Shown here piece after piece: positions 25,521-34,191 of a DNA stretch of 46,530 nt. The DNA lies in contig NZ_CANCWQ010000014.1 in assembly GCF_947381555.1 (NCBI RefSeq), forward strand, positions 1-46,530. Direction: 5' to 3'. The notes under the pieces were generated by a model, which worked only from the letters and a program-made list of their open reading frames with translations, searched no databases and was not told the DNA's origin. The DNA comes from Limosilactobacillus pulli (lineage in GTDB: Bacteria; Bacillota; Bacilli; Lactobacillales; Lactobacillaceae). Within the stretch, counting starts at the first letter, position 1. Every line of letters begins with the position of its first letter. The position numbers and the translations under genes are program-made.

Positions 25521-26030
25521 TCATATTGACAGAGCTTTTTGGTAAGCTGCTTTGGTTGCAGGATCAAAAGCCACCATGATGACTTGCTGAACCCAGTGAC
25601 TGTTGGCCAAAAACTCACGAATCGTTTTAATCGCGATGGCTGCCGCCTGCTCAACGGGAAACGCATAGACACCCGTACTGATCGATGGAAAAGCAACCGT
25701 TCGACAGTGATAGTGCTCCGCCAGCTGCAGACTATTACGGTATGAGCTGCTTAATAGCTCTGCCTCACCATGCCCGCCACCATGCCAAATCGGACCAGGC
25801 GTATGGATGATGTATTTAGCCGGCAGCTGAAAGCCTGGCGTGATCCGCGCCTCACCAGTCGGACAGCCATGAAACTGGTCACAGGCTGCATAAAGTGCCG
25901 GACCAGCAGCACGATGAATGGCTCCATCAACACCACCACCGCCCATCAGCGTTGTATTGGCGGCATTGACGATGGCATCAACTTGATACGTGGTAATATC
26001 GCCTTGCTCAACTTGAATTGATTTGGCCAT
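25521..26030 (-). CDS. Macro-domain protein (O-acetyl-ADP-ribose deacetylase-like)
   Basis: A single macro domain of 169 residues. The ADP-ribose motifs are clear: GDIT near residue 11, VNAANTTLMGGGGVDGAIHR and FPSISTGVYAFP. It resembles YmdB/MacroD-type enzymes that hydrolyse O-acetyl-ADP-ribose or remove ADP-ribose from acidic residues. It begins ten bases after the pepO stop with AGGTG as ribosome site, giving ATG 26030 rather than the upstream GTG. It is the last gene of the run that starts at mpg. Confidence 0.9.
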   Translation of the reverse strand: MAKSIQVEQGDITTYQVDAIVNAANTTLMGGGGVDGAIHRAAGPALYAACDQFHGCPTGEARITPGFQLPAKYIIHTPGPIWHGGGHGEAELLSSSYRNSLQLAEHYHCRTVAFPSISTGVYAFPVEQAAAIAIKTIREFLANSHWVQQVIMVAFDPATKAAYQKALSI

Positions 26031-26039
26031 GCATCTCAC

Positions 26040-27941
26040 CTACCAGATGTTGACGCGTTTTTCGGGTGCCAGATACATACCATCGCCCGCCTGGACGTTA
26101 AATGCCTGGTAGAACTCGTCTTGATTTTGCGCCTGCACGTTGGCCCGCAGCTTGTTTGGTGAATGCACGTCAATTGAAAGCAGCAGCTGCATGTACTGAT
26201 CGGTTGCCTTCATCCGCCAGATCCGAGCCCAGTTGATGAAAAACTGCCGTGCATCAAAGTCAGCTTCTTCTTTAGCAGCGGCTAAAGCACAGCTCAAGCC
26301 GCCCGCGTCAGCAATATTTTCTGAAACGGTTAGCTTGCCGTTTACCTTTTGCCCAGCAAATGGCAAGCCATCAAACTCAGCAATCATCTTTTGAGCCAAT
26401 TGCTTAAAATGATCCAGATCTGCCTTGGTCCACCAATTATTAAGATTGCCGTACTCATCAAACAGCGCCCCGTTGTTGTCAAAGGCATGCGAGATTTCAT
26501 GAGCAATTACCGCACCGATCCCACCATAATTTTCACTGCTGGTCTGTTTAAGGCTGTAGAATGGTGCCTGCAAAATTGCCGCAGGAAACACGATGATGTT
26601 TTTAAATGGGTGATAGTAGGCATTGACCGTAGCCGCGCTCATTTCCCAGCGCAGACGATCAACCGGCTGATTCCAGCGACCAAACATCTCTTTGGTTGCT
26701 GTCTTGCCCAATTGAATCATGTTTTCCAACAGCGTAGCGTGAGCATCAACTTTTAATTGATCATAAAGCGCTGGAATCTGGTCGGGATAACCAACTTGAA
26801 TTCCCAGCTTGTCTAATTTAAGGACTGCTTTGGTCCGGGTTTTTTCACTCAGCCAGTCGTTCTTGGCCAACCGCTGCTGATAGATCTTGACCATCTGCTC
26901 AACCATATGGTGTACGTCAGCCTTGGCTTGCGGCCCAAAATAAGTTTTACCGTAATAGTCGCCAACGACCTGATCAAACGTGCCACGTGCCAGACGATAG
27001 GCAAACTTGCGCTGATCAGCTGGCTGCTTGGCGCCAGAAAGCGCCCGACTATAGCGGCCATTGATTTCACGCAGCTCATCAGTCAAAAAGCCAGCCATTG
27101 AACTGATTGCATTAATCAACAGCCAGCTCTTGAACCATTCAAAATGGCCAGCCAAAATCTGATCCAGTGCTTCCAGATACTTAGGCTCCGTTACGATAAC
27201 CTTGTCTGGTTCGGCCCCCACCAATTCCTCAACCACGGCGGCCAGATCCAACTGACTGGTATGACCTGCAAATTCTGCCAGCGACTGTGGATTATACATC
27301 TTACTGTAGTCAGCCGATTCTTCTGCACTCTTGACATGTGGAACCAGTAAGGCATCAAATCGCTTGGTTTCTTCAATCAGTTTTTGAGCTGCTTTTTCTT
27401 CATAGCCCAGCTTATCCAAAAGCGTCGTCATCATTGATGTCCAAAGCTGCATCAATTGTGGGCCCTGAGGATTTTTCGGATCATAATAATTCTTTTCCGG
27501 CAGGATCAAACTTGGTGCTCCGGCAAACAAGGCATAGACGCGTGCATTCTTCATGTCGGCATCAATATCAAATACCACTGGTGAAGCTATTCCATTAAGC
27601 AGCAGCTCGGCCCAGTGTTCTTGATAGTCGGCATAGCTTTGCAGACTTTCAAGCGGCTGCAGGGCCTTTTTTAATGGGGCCGTGCCTTCTTGCTCACGAC
27701 GCTTAAAATCCTTAGTTAATCCATACAGCTTGATCATCTCATTAAAGCGGGGATCCTGACTGCTCTTTTGTTTGGATAAAAAAGCATCAAAATCATCCAT
27801 CAGCGTTTTATCAATATCATCAACCAGACTGTTAAAGCCACCGGTTGCTGGTCGATCAGCCGGTATCTGGGCTGTTTGTAGCCATTCGCCGTTGACGGCC
27901 TCATAAAGGTCTTCTTTGGCCTTTGCCATATCAATCGTCAT
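26040..27941 (-). CDS. pepO: Endopeptidase PepO (M13 family)
   Basis: A neprilysin-type zinc metallopeptidase of 633 residues that cleaves oligopeptides. The zinc motif HEISH is at residues 481-485 (VIAHEISHAFDNNGALFDE). SENIADAGGL supplies the third ligand and its aspartate partner, and NAYYHPFKNIIVFPAAILQ is the substrate-binding stretch. No signal peptide is present, so it is cytosolic as in other lactic acid bacteria. The ATG follows GGAGTGA. The 80-base gap upstream contains a parS-like site. Confidence 0.95.
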   Translation of the reverse strand: MTIDMAKAKEDLYEAVNGEWLQTAQIPADRPATGGFNSLVDDIDKTLMDDFDAFLSKQKSSQDPRFNEMIKLYGLTKDFKRREQEGTAPLKKALQPLESLQSYADYQEHWAELLLNGIASPVVFDIDADMKNARVYALFAGAPSLILPEKNYYDPKNPQGPQLMQLWTSMMTTLLDKLGYEEKAAQKLIEETKRFDALLVPHVKSAEESADYSKMYNPQSLAEFAGHTSQLDLAAVVEELVGAEPDKVIVTEPKYLEALDQILAGHFEWFKSWLLINAISSMAGFLTDELREINGRYSRALSGAKQPADQRKFAYRLARGTFDQVVGDYYGKTYFGPQAKADVHHMVEQMVKIYQQRLAKNDWLSEKTRTKAVLKLDKLGIQVGYPDQIPALYDQLKVDAHATLLENMIQLGKTATKEMFGRWNQPVDRLRWEMSAATVNAYYHPFKNIIVFPAAILQAPFYSLKQTSSENYGGIGAVIAHEISHAFDNNGALFDEYGNLNNWWTKADLDHFKQLAQKMIAEFDGLPFAGQKVNGKLTVSENIADAGGLSCALAAAKEEADFDARQFFINWARIWRMKATDQYMQLLLSIDVHSPNKLRANVQAQNQDEFYQAFNVQAGDGMYLAPEKRVNIW

Positions 27942-27989
27942 CTAATCACTCCATCCATATTCTTAATGCAGACATCATAACAATTTTTT

Positions 27990-28005
27990 GGTTCCACGTG
28001 AAACA
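27990..28005. promoter_or_regulatory. parS-like site
   Basis: GGTTCCACGTGAAACA matches the Bacillus-type parS TGTTCCACGTGAAACA at 15 of 16 positions, including the whole inner core. It lies in the intergenic region before pepO. ParB/Spo0J-type proteins bind such sites in the origin-proximal part of the chromosome. Confidence 0.8.
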
Positions 28006-28021
28006 AAATTATCAGCTGATT

Positions 28022-28318
28022 TTATTCAAATGGTGCCAGCAGCGTATTGCGGGCCGCTGGTGAGAACCATTCTGCATGCAGGGCCAAAAGATCCTTAACC
28101 TGGCCATAGTCATCCAGCTGCCAGCTTCCCTTGATCATCCCTGCTTTTTGCAGAGCACGCGCCATTTCGATATCAGCTACCTGCAGCATTTCGCGAAACA
28201 GGCCGCCCTCATTTGGATCCCAGTCATCATGGAGCAATGCCGCGGCATGCTGAAACGTCTGATCATGTTTCATAGCTGCCAGCATATAGCTTGGCGGCAG
28301 CAATGAATATTCGTTCAT
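28022..28318 (-). CDS. Uncharacterised 98-residue protein coupled to MoxR-vWA genes
   Basis: I do not recognise this protein. It is small, soluble and helical (MNEYSLLPPSYMLAAMKHDQ at the start). ATG 28318 lies one base after the stop of the vWA-protein gene, with GGGGGAA as ribosome site inside that gene, so translation is probably coupled. It could be a partner or substrate adaptor of the MoxR ATPase and vWA protein; this is inference from position only. Confidence 0.7.
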   Translation of the reverse strand: MNEYSLLPPSYMLAAMKHDQTFQHAAALLHDDWDPNEGGLFREMLQVADIEMARALQKAGMIKGSWQLDDYGQVKDLLALHAEWFSPAARNTLLAPFE

Positions 28319-28319
28319 T

Positions 28320-29582
28320 TTAATTTCCCCCAATCTTAACGGAACGCATCTGTGGACTCTTGACCGACAACTCGCTTTCCGTACTCAACAGCCATAAAAC
28401 ATTACGATAGCCATGAACATTGAGCTCGCTTTCACCCCAGCCATCGGTCAAAATTACGATCGTTGCCTGTTGACGATCGATATGATTTTGCTGCAGCCAG
28501 TCAAAGATTGCTTGAAAGCAAGTTCCACCGCCACCGGTTCGGCAATAAGATACGCTTTTGCCGGGTAAAAGACGCGTAACGCCCTCATCATGCACCTTGG
28601 CATCAAAAGGTACGATTTCTACCTGTAAGTTCAATTGAGCTGCCAAATACTGCAGCTGCGTCAAAACGTTGGCTACCTCTTGATCGCTCATTGATCCGGA
28701 ATTATCAACAAATGCATAGATATCAACATTTAAACGATCAATCTGACCTGGCAGTTCCATTCTGAGCGGTTGCCGTCGATTAAAACGGGCTCTGGTATCC
28801 TGCTTACCGCTTGGAATTTTGCCCAACAGCCGAATCAAAAGCTGCCGCCAGTTCAATGGCTCCGGATGCGTCAAGCGCTCCAATTCGGCCTGAATCTCGC
28901 CTGGCAGCAGGCCACGGTTCTTTTGGCTGAGACTTTCCCAGGCCTTAGTAAGCAATGACTTCAAGCGTGCTTTTTGCAGATCGGGATTATCAACCGACTG
29001 ATCCGTCTGCCATCCTTGATGACTGGCCGCGGCTTTTTGAGCCTTGCCAGCCTTTTTTTCATTACGCTGATGCTCATTTTCATCATCATCTTCAAGCTTG
29101 CCCCAGGCTTTTTCAATTCGCCCTTTTTCAGCTGGTGTCAAATGCGTCAAGACGCGTAAATAATACCTGGAGTCTCGATGTGCTGCCAGAGGTCGCTGCA
29201 GCAGCTTTTCCAAATCGGCCAAAGTCATGGTTCCTTGTGGCGGCGTCTTCAGATACTGATTAACGGCAATATCTGTTGCCAGCGCTACTTTTCTTGGATG
29301 CGTACTGCTAACGTAGCGCAATGGATGCTGCCAGATGGCATGGAGCACCTCATGCTGCAATCTGACATTTAATTGATCCGTAGACAGTTCACTGAGCTGT
29401 TGATCGTTATATTCCAAGACCAACTGATTGTCCTGCCAAGCCAGACCAACTGGCGCATCCAGATCCTGATTCTTAGTGCGGGGCATCTCCAACAGCACCT
29501 CACCACTCAAGCGCTGCGTTGTCAGCAGATGAACAACGGCCTTGGTCAGTCGTTGCTTAGCGGCTTCATTTAAATCAGTCAT
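28320..29582 (-). CDS. DUF2201-type putative metallopeptidase with vWA domain
   Basis: A soluble protein of 420 residues. The N-terminal domain carries a zincin-like motif HEVLH at residues 77-81 (LQHEVLHAIWQHP). A charged Lys/Glu-rich linker lies around residues 165-195. The C-terminal vWA-like domain has a complete MIDAS start D293-N-S-G-S297 and ends with VILTDGWGE. This layout matches the DUF2201 family (COG3864, predicted metal-dependent peptidases), which usually sits beside a MoxR ATPase, as here. Whether the peptidase is active is unknown. The start is adjacent to the end of the ATPase gene. Confidence 0.85.
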   Translation of the reverse strand: MTDLNEAAKQRLTKAVVHLLTTQRLSGEVLLEMPRTKNQDLDAPVGLAWQDNQLVLEYNDQQLSELSTDQLNVRLQHEVLHAIWQHPLRYVSSTHPRKVALATDIAVNQYLKTPPQGTMTLADLEKLLQRPLAAHRDSRYYLRVLTHLTPAEKGRIEKAWGKLEDDDENEHQRNEKKAGKAQKAAASHQGWQTDQSVDNPDLQKARLKSLLTKAWESLSQKNRGLLPGEIQAELERLTHPEPLNWRQLLIRLLGKIPSGKQDTRARFNRRQPLRMELPGQIDRLNVDIYAFVDNSGSMSDQEVANVLTQLQYLAAQLNLQVEIVPFDAKVHDEGVTRLLPGKSVSYCRTGGGGTCFQAIFDWLQQNHIDRQQATIVILTDGWGESELNVHGYRNVLWLLSTESELSVKSPQMRSVKIGGN

Positions 29583-30743
29583 TTAATCACCAGCTTCAAC
29601 GGTAATTTTCTCCAACAGACGATACAGCTGTTCAGCATCGCCGCCTGGGTTTTCATTAGCTGCCTGATAAAGTTCCTTAATCTGATCAACTGCTGCCTCT
29701 TGCTCACCGAGTTCTTGAACCACGGCAAAGCGACCGTCCGGACTGAGCGCGTACAGACAGTTCTTAAATTGAGCCGGATATTGAGTGATTGGATACTTGG
29801 TCAGTTCTTTGGTCCACTGTCTGACCGCCGTCAAACGATCGACTTCAGCAACAAACTGCAGCTGCGTTGAATGATCGATCAAATCGGCGACTGAAAGTTG
29901 CTGACCTTTTTGAGCAACAAATTTAGCAAAAGCTGCACCAACCTCGGACCCCAGATCACCACTAAACAGATCCGCCGCCAACGTCTCCTGAACGTTCTCA
30001 GCCAACTGCTCCAGTTGTTTTAGGTTGCCAGAAACCCGTGCCCAGGATCGCGGTGTTGGATAAAGGTCTTTTTCATGATCAGCTGGTGCCAAAAGATTTG
30101 GGTGCAGGCGAATATACTTAGCCACCAGTTCATGAATCCGAGGCTGACCATCTGGTTGAATCTGCCGGGCCCATTTAAGCCAGTCATCAACAGCCGCCTT
30201 CATGACTAATCGCACGGTTCGGTCACGAATGGCGGCATCTCCAGTCGTAACGCCATAATCGCTGTCAGCAAAGTTTTCCATCGTACTGTCGGGATTTTCG
30301 GCAATGACGATATGAACCTGATCTGGCAGCTTCAGCGAGTTGACCTGCCGCTGCAATACTAAATTCATTAGTTCGCTTTGAACTGCTTGCGTACCACGAT
30401 TGAACTCATCTAAAAACCAGATGATTGGCTGATCTGGATGAGCCTCGGTCTGCTTGACGATTGCTACCAGCGTCTCTGAATAACCAAACTGAACATTGGC
30501 CAGCGTACCGTAATGCTGCGTAGCTACAAACGATCGATTGGTCAACGGTGGCACTGGAATCGCCAAATCTCCTTTTTCTGATAGGCTGACGACCGTAGTA
30601 TAAAGCTTGGCATTCATTTCATCAGCAATCTCTTCAACCAGTGCTGACTTGCCAATCCCCGCTTCACCGACAATGCTGGGAACATTGCCAGCCTTGATTA
30701 CCAATGGAACGGCAATTTTCATTTGTTGATAGCTAAGTGACAT
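29583..30743 (-). CDS. MoxR-type AAA+ ATPase
   Basis: An ATPase of 386 residues. Walker A GEAGIGKS lies at residues 26-33 and Walker B IIWFLDEF at 107-114; the sensor-1 region is VHIVIAENPD, followed by arginine-finger-like AAIRDRTVRL. MoxR proteins act as chaperones that assemble or activate a vWA partner; the partner is encoded immediately downstream. The frame opens earlier, but ATG 30743 sits correctly after GGAGG located in the last codons of mpg, one base after the mpg stop. A DNA-glycosylase gene as first gene of the operon is unusual. Confidence 0.88.
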   Translation of the reverse strand: MSLSYQQMKIAVPLVIKAGNVPSIVGEAGIGKSALVEEIADEMNAKLYTTVVSLSEKGDLAIPVPPLTNRSFVATQHYGTLANVQFGYSETLVAIVKQTEAHPDQPIIWFLDEFNRGTQAVQSELMNLVLQRQVNSLKLPDQVHIVIAENPDSTMENFADSDYGVTTGDAAIRDRTVRLVMKAAVDDWLKWARQIQPDGQPRIHELVAKYIRLHPNLLAPADHEKDLYPTPRSWARVSGNLKQLEQLAENVQETLAADLFSGDLGSEVGAAFAKFVAQKGQQLSVADLIDHSTQLQFVAEVDRLTAVRQWTKELTKYPITQYPAQFKNCLYALSPDGRFAVVQELGEQEAAVDQIKELYQAANENPGGDAEQLYRLLEKITVEAGD

Positions 30744-30744
30744 T

Positions 30745-31380
30745 TCAATTCCTCCAACCATGCGTTAAATCATCTGCATCACGTCGCTTCATCTTGGAAA
30801 CGTATGGATTACCGGCCACGATAAAGCGATAGGGCTTTAGGGCATCCTTACCCTTGGCATTGACGCCGATCCGTGGGCCAGCTTCGATTTTTTGAGGTAC
30901 ATGACGCTCTGCTTTTAAGTCAACCTTTAGCTTAGCTCTTTCCATTGGCTGACCATCCATTGAGCGCGACTGGATACCCAGTGCCTGCATTAGTTTACCT
31001 GGTCCATTGGTCAGATTAAAACCATCCTGGCCACGATTCTTGATCATCTGCTCCACGCCAACTGCCGGCTCGATTGCCCGAATCAAAACTCCTTGTGGTT
31101 CTTCTTGATTCTGTACCACGATATCGATGCAGTAATGAGAGCGAATCTGATAAATATAAAGATCCCCTGGCATGCCATACAGCGATTCGGAATAATCAGT
31201 TCGACGACCGCCAAAAGCATGCGAGGCTGAGTCCTGTTCACCTACATAAGCTTCGGTTTCAACGATCCAGCCGCCAACATCGCCTTGGAGGCCATGAAAG
31301 ATCAGCAGTCGTCCTAAGAGATCTTTAGCTATTTGTGGCGTTGGGCGTCCCGTAAAAAACTTTTGATATTCTGAAAGCAT
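30745..31380 (-). CDS. mpg: 3-methyladenine DNA glycosylase (AAG/MPG family)
   Basis: It excises alkylated and deaminated purines in base-excision repair. The protein has 211 residues, normal for bacterial AAG-type enzymes. Motifs are GGWIVETEAYVGEQDSASHA (the catalytic glutamate region), YGMPGDLYIY, and NLTNGPGKLMQALGI. It is the first gene of the tightly packed mpg-MoxR-vWA run on the minus strand and is divergent from the DUF488 gene. Confidence 0.95.
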   Translation of the reverse strand: MLSEYQKFFTGRPTPQIAKDLLGRLLIFHGLQGDVGGWIVETEAYVGEQDSASHAFGGRRTDYSESLYGMPGDLYIYQIRSHYCIDIVVQNQEEPQGVLIRAIEPAVGVEQMIKNRGQDGFNLTNGPGKLMQALGIQSRSMDGQPMERAKLKVDLKAERHVPQKIEAGPRIGVNAKGKDALKPYRFIVAGNPYVSKMKRRDADDLTHGWRN

Positions 31381-31444
31381 GCGACACCATCCCTAAAAAG
31401 TGTTTTAATTGACGTAGAATCCATCTTACTTGAGGTGAACGATA

Positions 31445-31813
31445 TTGAATGAACTAAAGCTTGAACGCATTTATGATAAGCCAGCTGATCTGGACGGCTG
31501 GCGCATCCTGATCGATCGGCGCTGGCCCCGCGGCATCTCCAAAGCAAACGCTCATTTAAACAACTGGGCCAAAGATTCAGCCCCCAGTGAAGGGCTGCGT
31601 AAATGGTTTGGCCATGATCCCGAAAAGTTCGGTGAGTTTAAAGAACGCTATTTAAAAGAGCTGGCTGACAACCCCGCCTTTTTGAAGCTGATGGAAGACG
31701 TCAAAGCTCATCTACAGTCTGACAATGTGATTCTGCTTTACGGCGCCAAAGACCGCGAGCATAATCAAGGCGTTGTTTTAACCGAACTGATCAAGCAGAT
31801 GCTAAATCTATAA
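31445..31813 (+). CDS. DUF488 family protein (YeaO-like)
   Basis: A small soluble protein of 122 residues. The motifs ILIDRRWPRGISK, LRKWFGHDPEKFGEFKERY and ILLYGAKDREHNQGVVL mark the YeaO-like branch of DUF488, whose function is unknown. It starts at TTG 31445, eight bases after GAGGTGA. It is monocistronic, ending in a strong terminator. Confidence 0.88.
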   Translation: MNELKLERIYDKPADLDGWRILIDRRWPRGISKANAHLNNWAKDSAPSEGLRKWFGHDPEKFGEFKERYLKELADNPAFLKLMEDVKAHLQSDNVILLYGAKDREHNQGVVLTELIKQMLNL

Positions 31814-31843
31814 CCATTTTAACGCGGTTGATTCAATTTGTTC

Positions 31844-31883
31844 AAAAAGGCGCAATCGTTGTCCTAACGACTGCGCCTTTTTT
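31844..31883. terminator. Bidirectional terminator after the DUF488 gene
   Basis: AAAAAGGCGCAATCGTT (31844-31860) pairs with AACGACTGCGCC (from 31866), one mismatch, then TTTTTT. The A-run serves the convergent gene. Confidence 0.85.
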
Positions 31884-32208
31884 ATGACTGCTGATCCAAA
31901 ATCTGCAGTCCTTTATTAATGGTTGTCTCATCAGCATCGACAGAAAGAAATCTCCCCAACGGTACTTCACTGTGACGATCCTTGAATGCCATCGGCTCGC
32001 TTTTGACAATCATAACCATTAACCCATTTTCCGTCATCATCAGTTGACCGACATGCCGAAATTTTCCCTTGGTATGTTTTCCCGTTCGCCAGGTATGCAG
32101 TCTGATCTGACCACTAGCATCATAGTGCAGCTGATAGCCGCCATTGCCATTATCTTTAACGGGCAGCCCAGTGTAGCGGCTGACGGGATACTGATCCTTT
32201 TTGCTCAT
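31882..32208 (-). CDS. Uncharacterised 108-residue protein
   Basis: I do not recognise this protein. It is basic and beta-rich looking (MSKKDQYPVSRYTGLPVKDN at the start, LHTWRTGKHTKGKFRHVGQL in the middle), with no signal or membrane segment. It begins ten bases after the DUF6508-like gene with GGGGAACTGC as its ribosome site, so the two are co-transcribed. Confidence 0.72.
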   Translation of the reverse strand: MSKKDQYPVSRYTGLPVKDNGNGGYQLHYDASGQIRLHTWRTGKHTKGKFRHVGQLMMTENGLMVMIVKSEPMAFKDRHSEVPLGRFLSVDADETTINKGLQILDQQS

Positions 32209-32218
32209 TGCAGTTCCC

Positions 32219-32623
32219 CTATTCTTTGTTAACCGGCTGGGACTTGGTCAACTCAGCCAAGCGCTTGGTCAGATTATACATCTCACCAGACTGCAGCGCC
32301 TGGGCCCAGGTTCCTTCCTCAACCTCTTCCCAGTCAACAATCAAAGAGACCATTGCGCCAATTAGTCTGACATCATTTGACTCTAAGACTTGGGCAACGG
32401 TTTTTTCATTGACGTGCGGCTTGATACGAGCAGCGCGCAGCGTCTTGCGATAATGCGGATCATATTCAGCACTGGCGCGGAATCGACGCATAAATTCCAG
32501 CATCGGTTTATCATACAGCGGGTAGCCCACACGTACGATGCCATCTTCTGGATCGCTGATGGTCCAGCCGATTTTACGATCAATCATGCTCTTGAAATAT
32601 GGCAGGTATGCATTTAAATCCAT
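32219..32623 (-). CDS. DUF6508-like protein
   Basis: A protein of 134 residues. LNAYLPYFKSM near the start and the ending WEEVEEGTWAQALQSGEMY-NLTKRLAEL recall DUF6508, a family of unknown function found in Firmicutes; I make this match from memory. The frame opens at GTG 32632, inside the GAGGTGAG ribosome site, so ATG 32623 is preferred. It is divergent from nnrE. Confidence 0.7.
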   Translation of the reverse strand: MDLNAYLPYFKSMIDRKIGWTISDPEDGIVRVGYPLYDKPMLEFMRRFRASAEYDPHYRKTLRAARIKPHVNEKTVAQVLESNDVRLIGAMVSLIVDWEEVEEGTWAQALQSGEMYNLTKRLAELTKSQPVNKE

Positions 32624-32721
32624 TAGGCTCACCTCATTTATCTAAGTATGTTTAGTGTACGCTTTTAGGTTGAGCCAATAAAGTGGTACGCTAAAAGAAA
32701 CCGGATTTTGGAGATGATTTT

Positions 32722-33387
32722 ATGGAAAAACCAATCGTCACTGCAGCCCAGATGAAACGCTGCGATACCTACACCATCAAACAAATTGGTATTCCTTCGC
32801 TGGTCTTGATGGAACGCGCTGCCTTAGCCGTTCGTGATGAGATTCTCAATGCCTTGCCGATCTATCTGAAACATGTCGTCGTCGTGGCCGGCAGCGGCAA
32901 CAATGGCGGCGATGGCTTGGCAGTTGCACGCATGCTAAAAATTGCCGGGGCCAACGTAACGATTCTAAATGTGGGCAATCCTGACCATGCCTCAAAAGAA
33001 CATCAGGTGCAAGACCACATCTGCCAATACTATCGCATTCCAGAGACTAACGATCCAAGCGTCTTAAACGATGCAACCTTGATCGTTGACGCGATTTTTG
33101 GGATTGGTATTGATCGGCCGGTTGCAGGACATTATGTCGATGTCATCAACACCATCAACGATTCAAAAGCTGCCAAAGTCGCCGTGGACATGCCATCAGG
33201 GATCAATACCGATACCGGTGAGATCATGGGCACTGCTGTCAAGGCCGATCTAACCGTTACGTTTGCCTTTAACAAGCTGGGGCTGACTAAAAATGAGGGT
33301 CAACAATATGCCGGTCGCGTAATCATTGCCGATGATATGGGAACCTATTGGATTGACGAGCATGAATCCCACTCTGATCAAAAATAG
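32722..33387 (+). CDS. nnrE: NAD(P)H-hydrate epimerase
   Basis: It epimerises R-NAD(P)HX to the S form, so that the separate dehydratase can repair the damaged cofactor. The protein has 221 residues: a YjeF_N domain alone, without the fused dehydratase. Motifs are VTAAQMKRCDTYTI, the loop GSGNNGGDGLAVAR and VDMPSGINTDTGE. ATG 32722 follows GGAGATG. It is monocistronic and convergent with efp. Confidence 0.93.
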   Translation: MEKPIVTAAQMKRCDTYTIKQIGIPSLVLMERAALAVRDEILNALPIYLKHVVVVAGSGNNGGDGLAVARMLKIAGANVTILNVGNPDHASKEHQVQDHICQYYRIPETNDPSVLNDATLIVDAIFGIGIDRPVAGHYVDVINTINDSKAAKVAVDMPSGINTDTGEIMGTAVKADLTVTFAFNKLGLTKNEGQQYAGRVIIADDMGTYWIDEHESHSDQK

Positions 33388-33394
33388 CTAAAAA

Positions 33395-33426
33395 AAAACG
33401 ATTCGCACTTTGACGAATCGTTTTTT
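33395..33426. terminator. Bidirectional terminator between nnrE and efp
   Basis: AAAACGATTCG (33395-33405) pairs perfectly with CGAATCGTTTT (33414-33424), flanked by A- and T-runs. Confidence 0.9.
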
Positions 33427-33434
33427 AATCTTAG

Positions 33435-33992
33435 TTAGGCCCGTGACTTGTAGCTGCCGTCCATCGTGTTGACAACGATTTGGTCGCCGTTCTTGATGAA
33501 GGCTGGTACGTTGACAACCAGACCAGTGCTCATCGTAGCAGGCTTGCCACCACCATCGATCGTGGCACCCTTGATCATTGGTTCCGTGTGTTCAACCGTC
33601 AGAACGACCGTCGTTGGCAGTTCGATACCAACCAGTTCGCTGCCAACGAAGTCCATTTGCACTTGCATGTTTTCAACCAAGTACTTCTTTTCTTCAGTCA
33701 GCTGTTCATCACTGATTTCGTATTGTTCGTAGGTTTCCATGTCCATGAAGACCGCCGTGTTGCCTTCATCGTACAGGTATTGAGCATTCTTTTTGTCGAC
33801 GTTGACTTGTTCAACCTTTTCGGAAGGACGCATCGTCGTGTGCACAATGGAGCCAGTCCGAACGTCTTGGATGTCCATTTGCATCAACGTGTTACCCTTG
33901 CCTGGCTTGTGGTGGTTGATTTGCAAAACTTTCAACAGCTTACCGCCACGTTCAAAAACCATGCCCTTTTTCAAATCAATCGTTTGAATCAT
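33435..33992 (-). CDS. efp: Elongation factor P
   Basis: It binds stalled ribosomes between the P and E sites and promotes peptide-bond formation at polyproline stretches. The protein has 185 residues, with the KOW-like domain first and two OB domains after it. The loop HHKPGKGN carries K32, the residue that is 5-aminopentanolylated in Bacillus-type EF-P. ATG 33992 follows AAAGGAG. The 199-base leader upstream is GC-rich and could fold, but I see no recognisable element in it. Confidence 0.97.
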   Translation of the reverse strand: MIQTIDLKKGMVFERGGKLLKVLQINHHKPGKGNTLMQMDIQDVRTGSIVHTTMRPSEKVEQVNVDKKNAQYLYDEGNTAVFMDMETYEQYEISDEQLTEEKKYLVENMQVQMDFVGSELVGIELPTTVVLTVEHTEPMIKGATIDGGGKPATMSTGLVVNVPAFIKNGDQIVVNTMDGSYKSRA

Positions 33993-34191
33993 TGTACTAA
34001 GTACTCCTTTTATTAATTACTGAACTTAACCCACGCTTACCGTGAGCTTTTGATCGTTCAAATCTTCGCGATCGAGGCGTCGTTCATCGCCTTTTATCGT
34101 GTGCTCGCCATTGCACTGTCGCAATTTTAGCATCCACCTTTTACTATATCATGTAATCAGTTGATTTGCCTTGACAAACCCACTTATTTAT

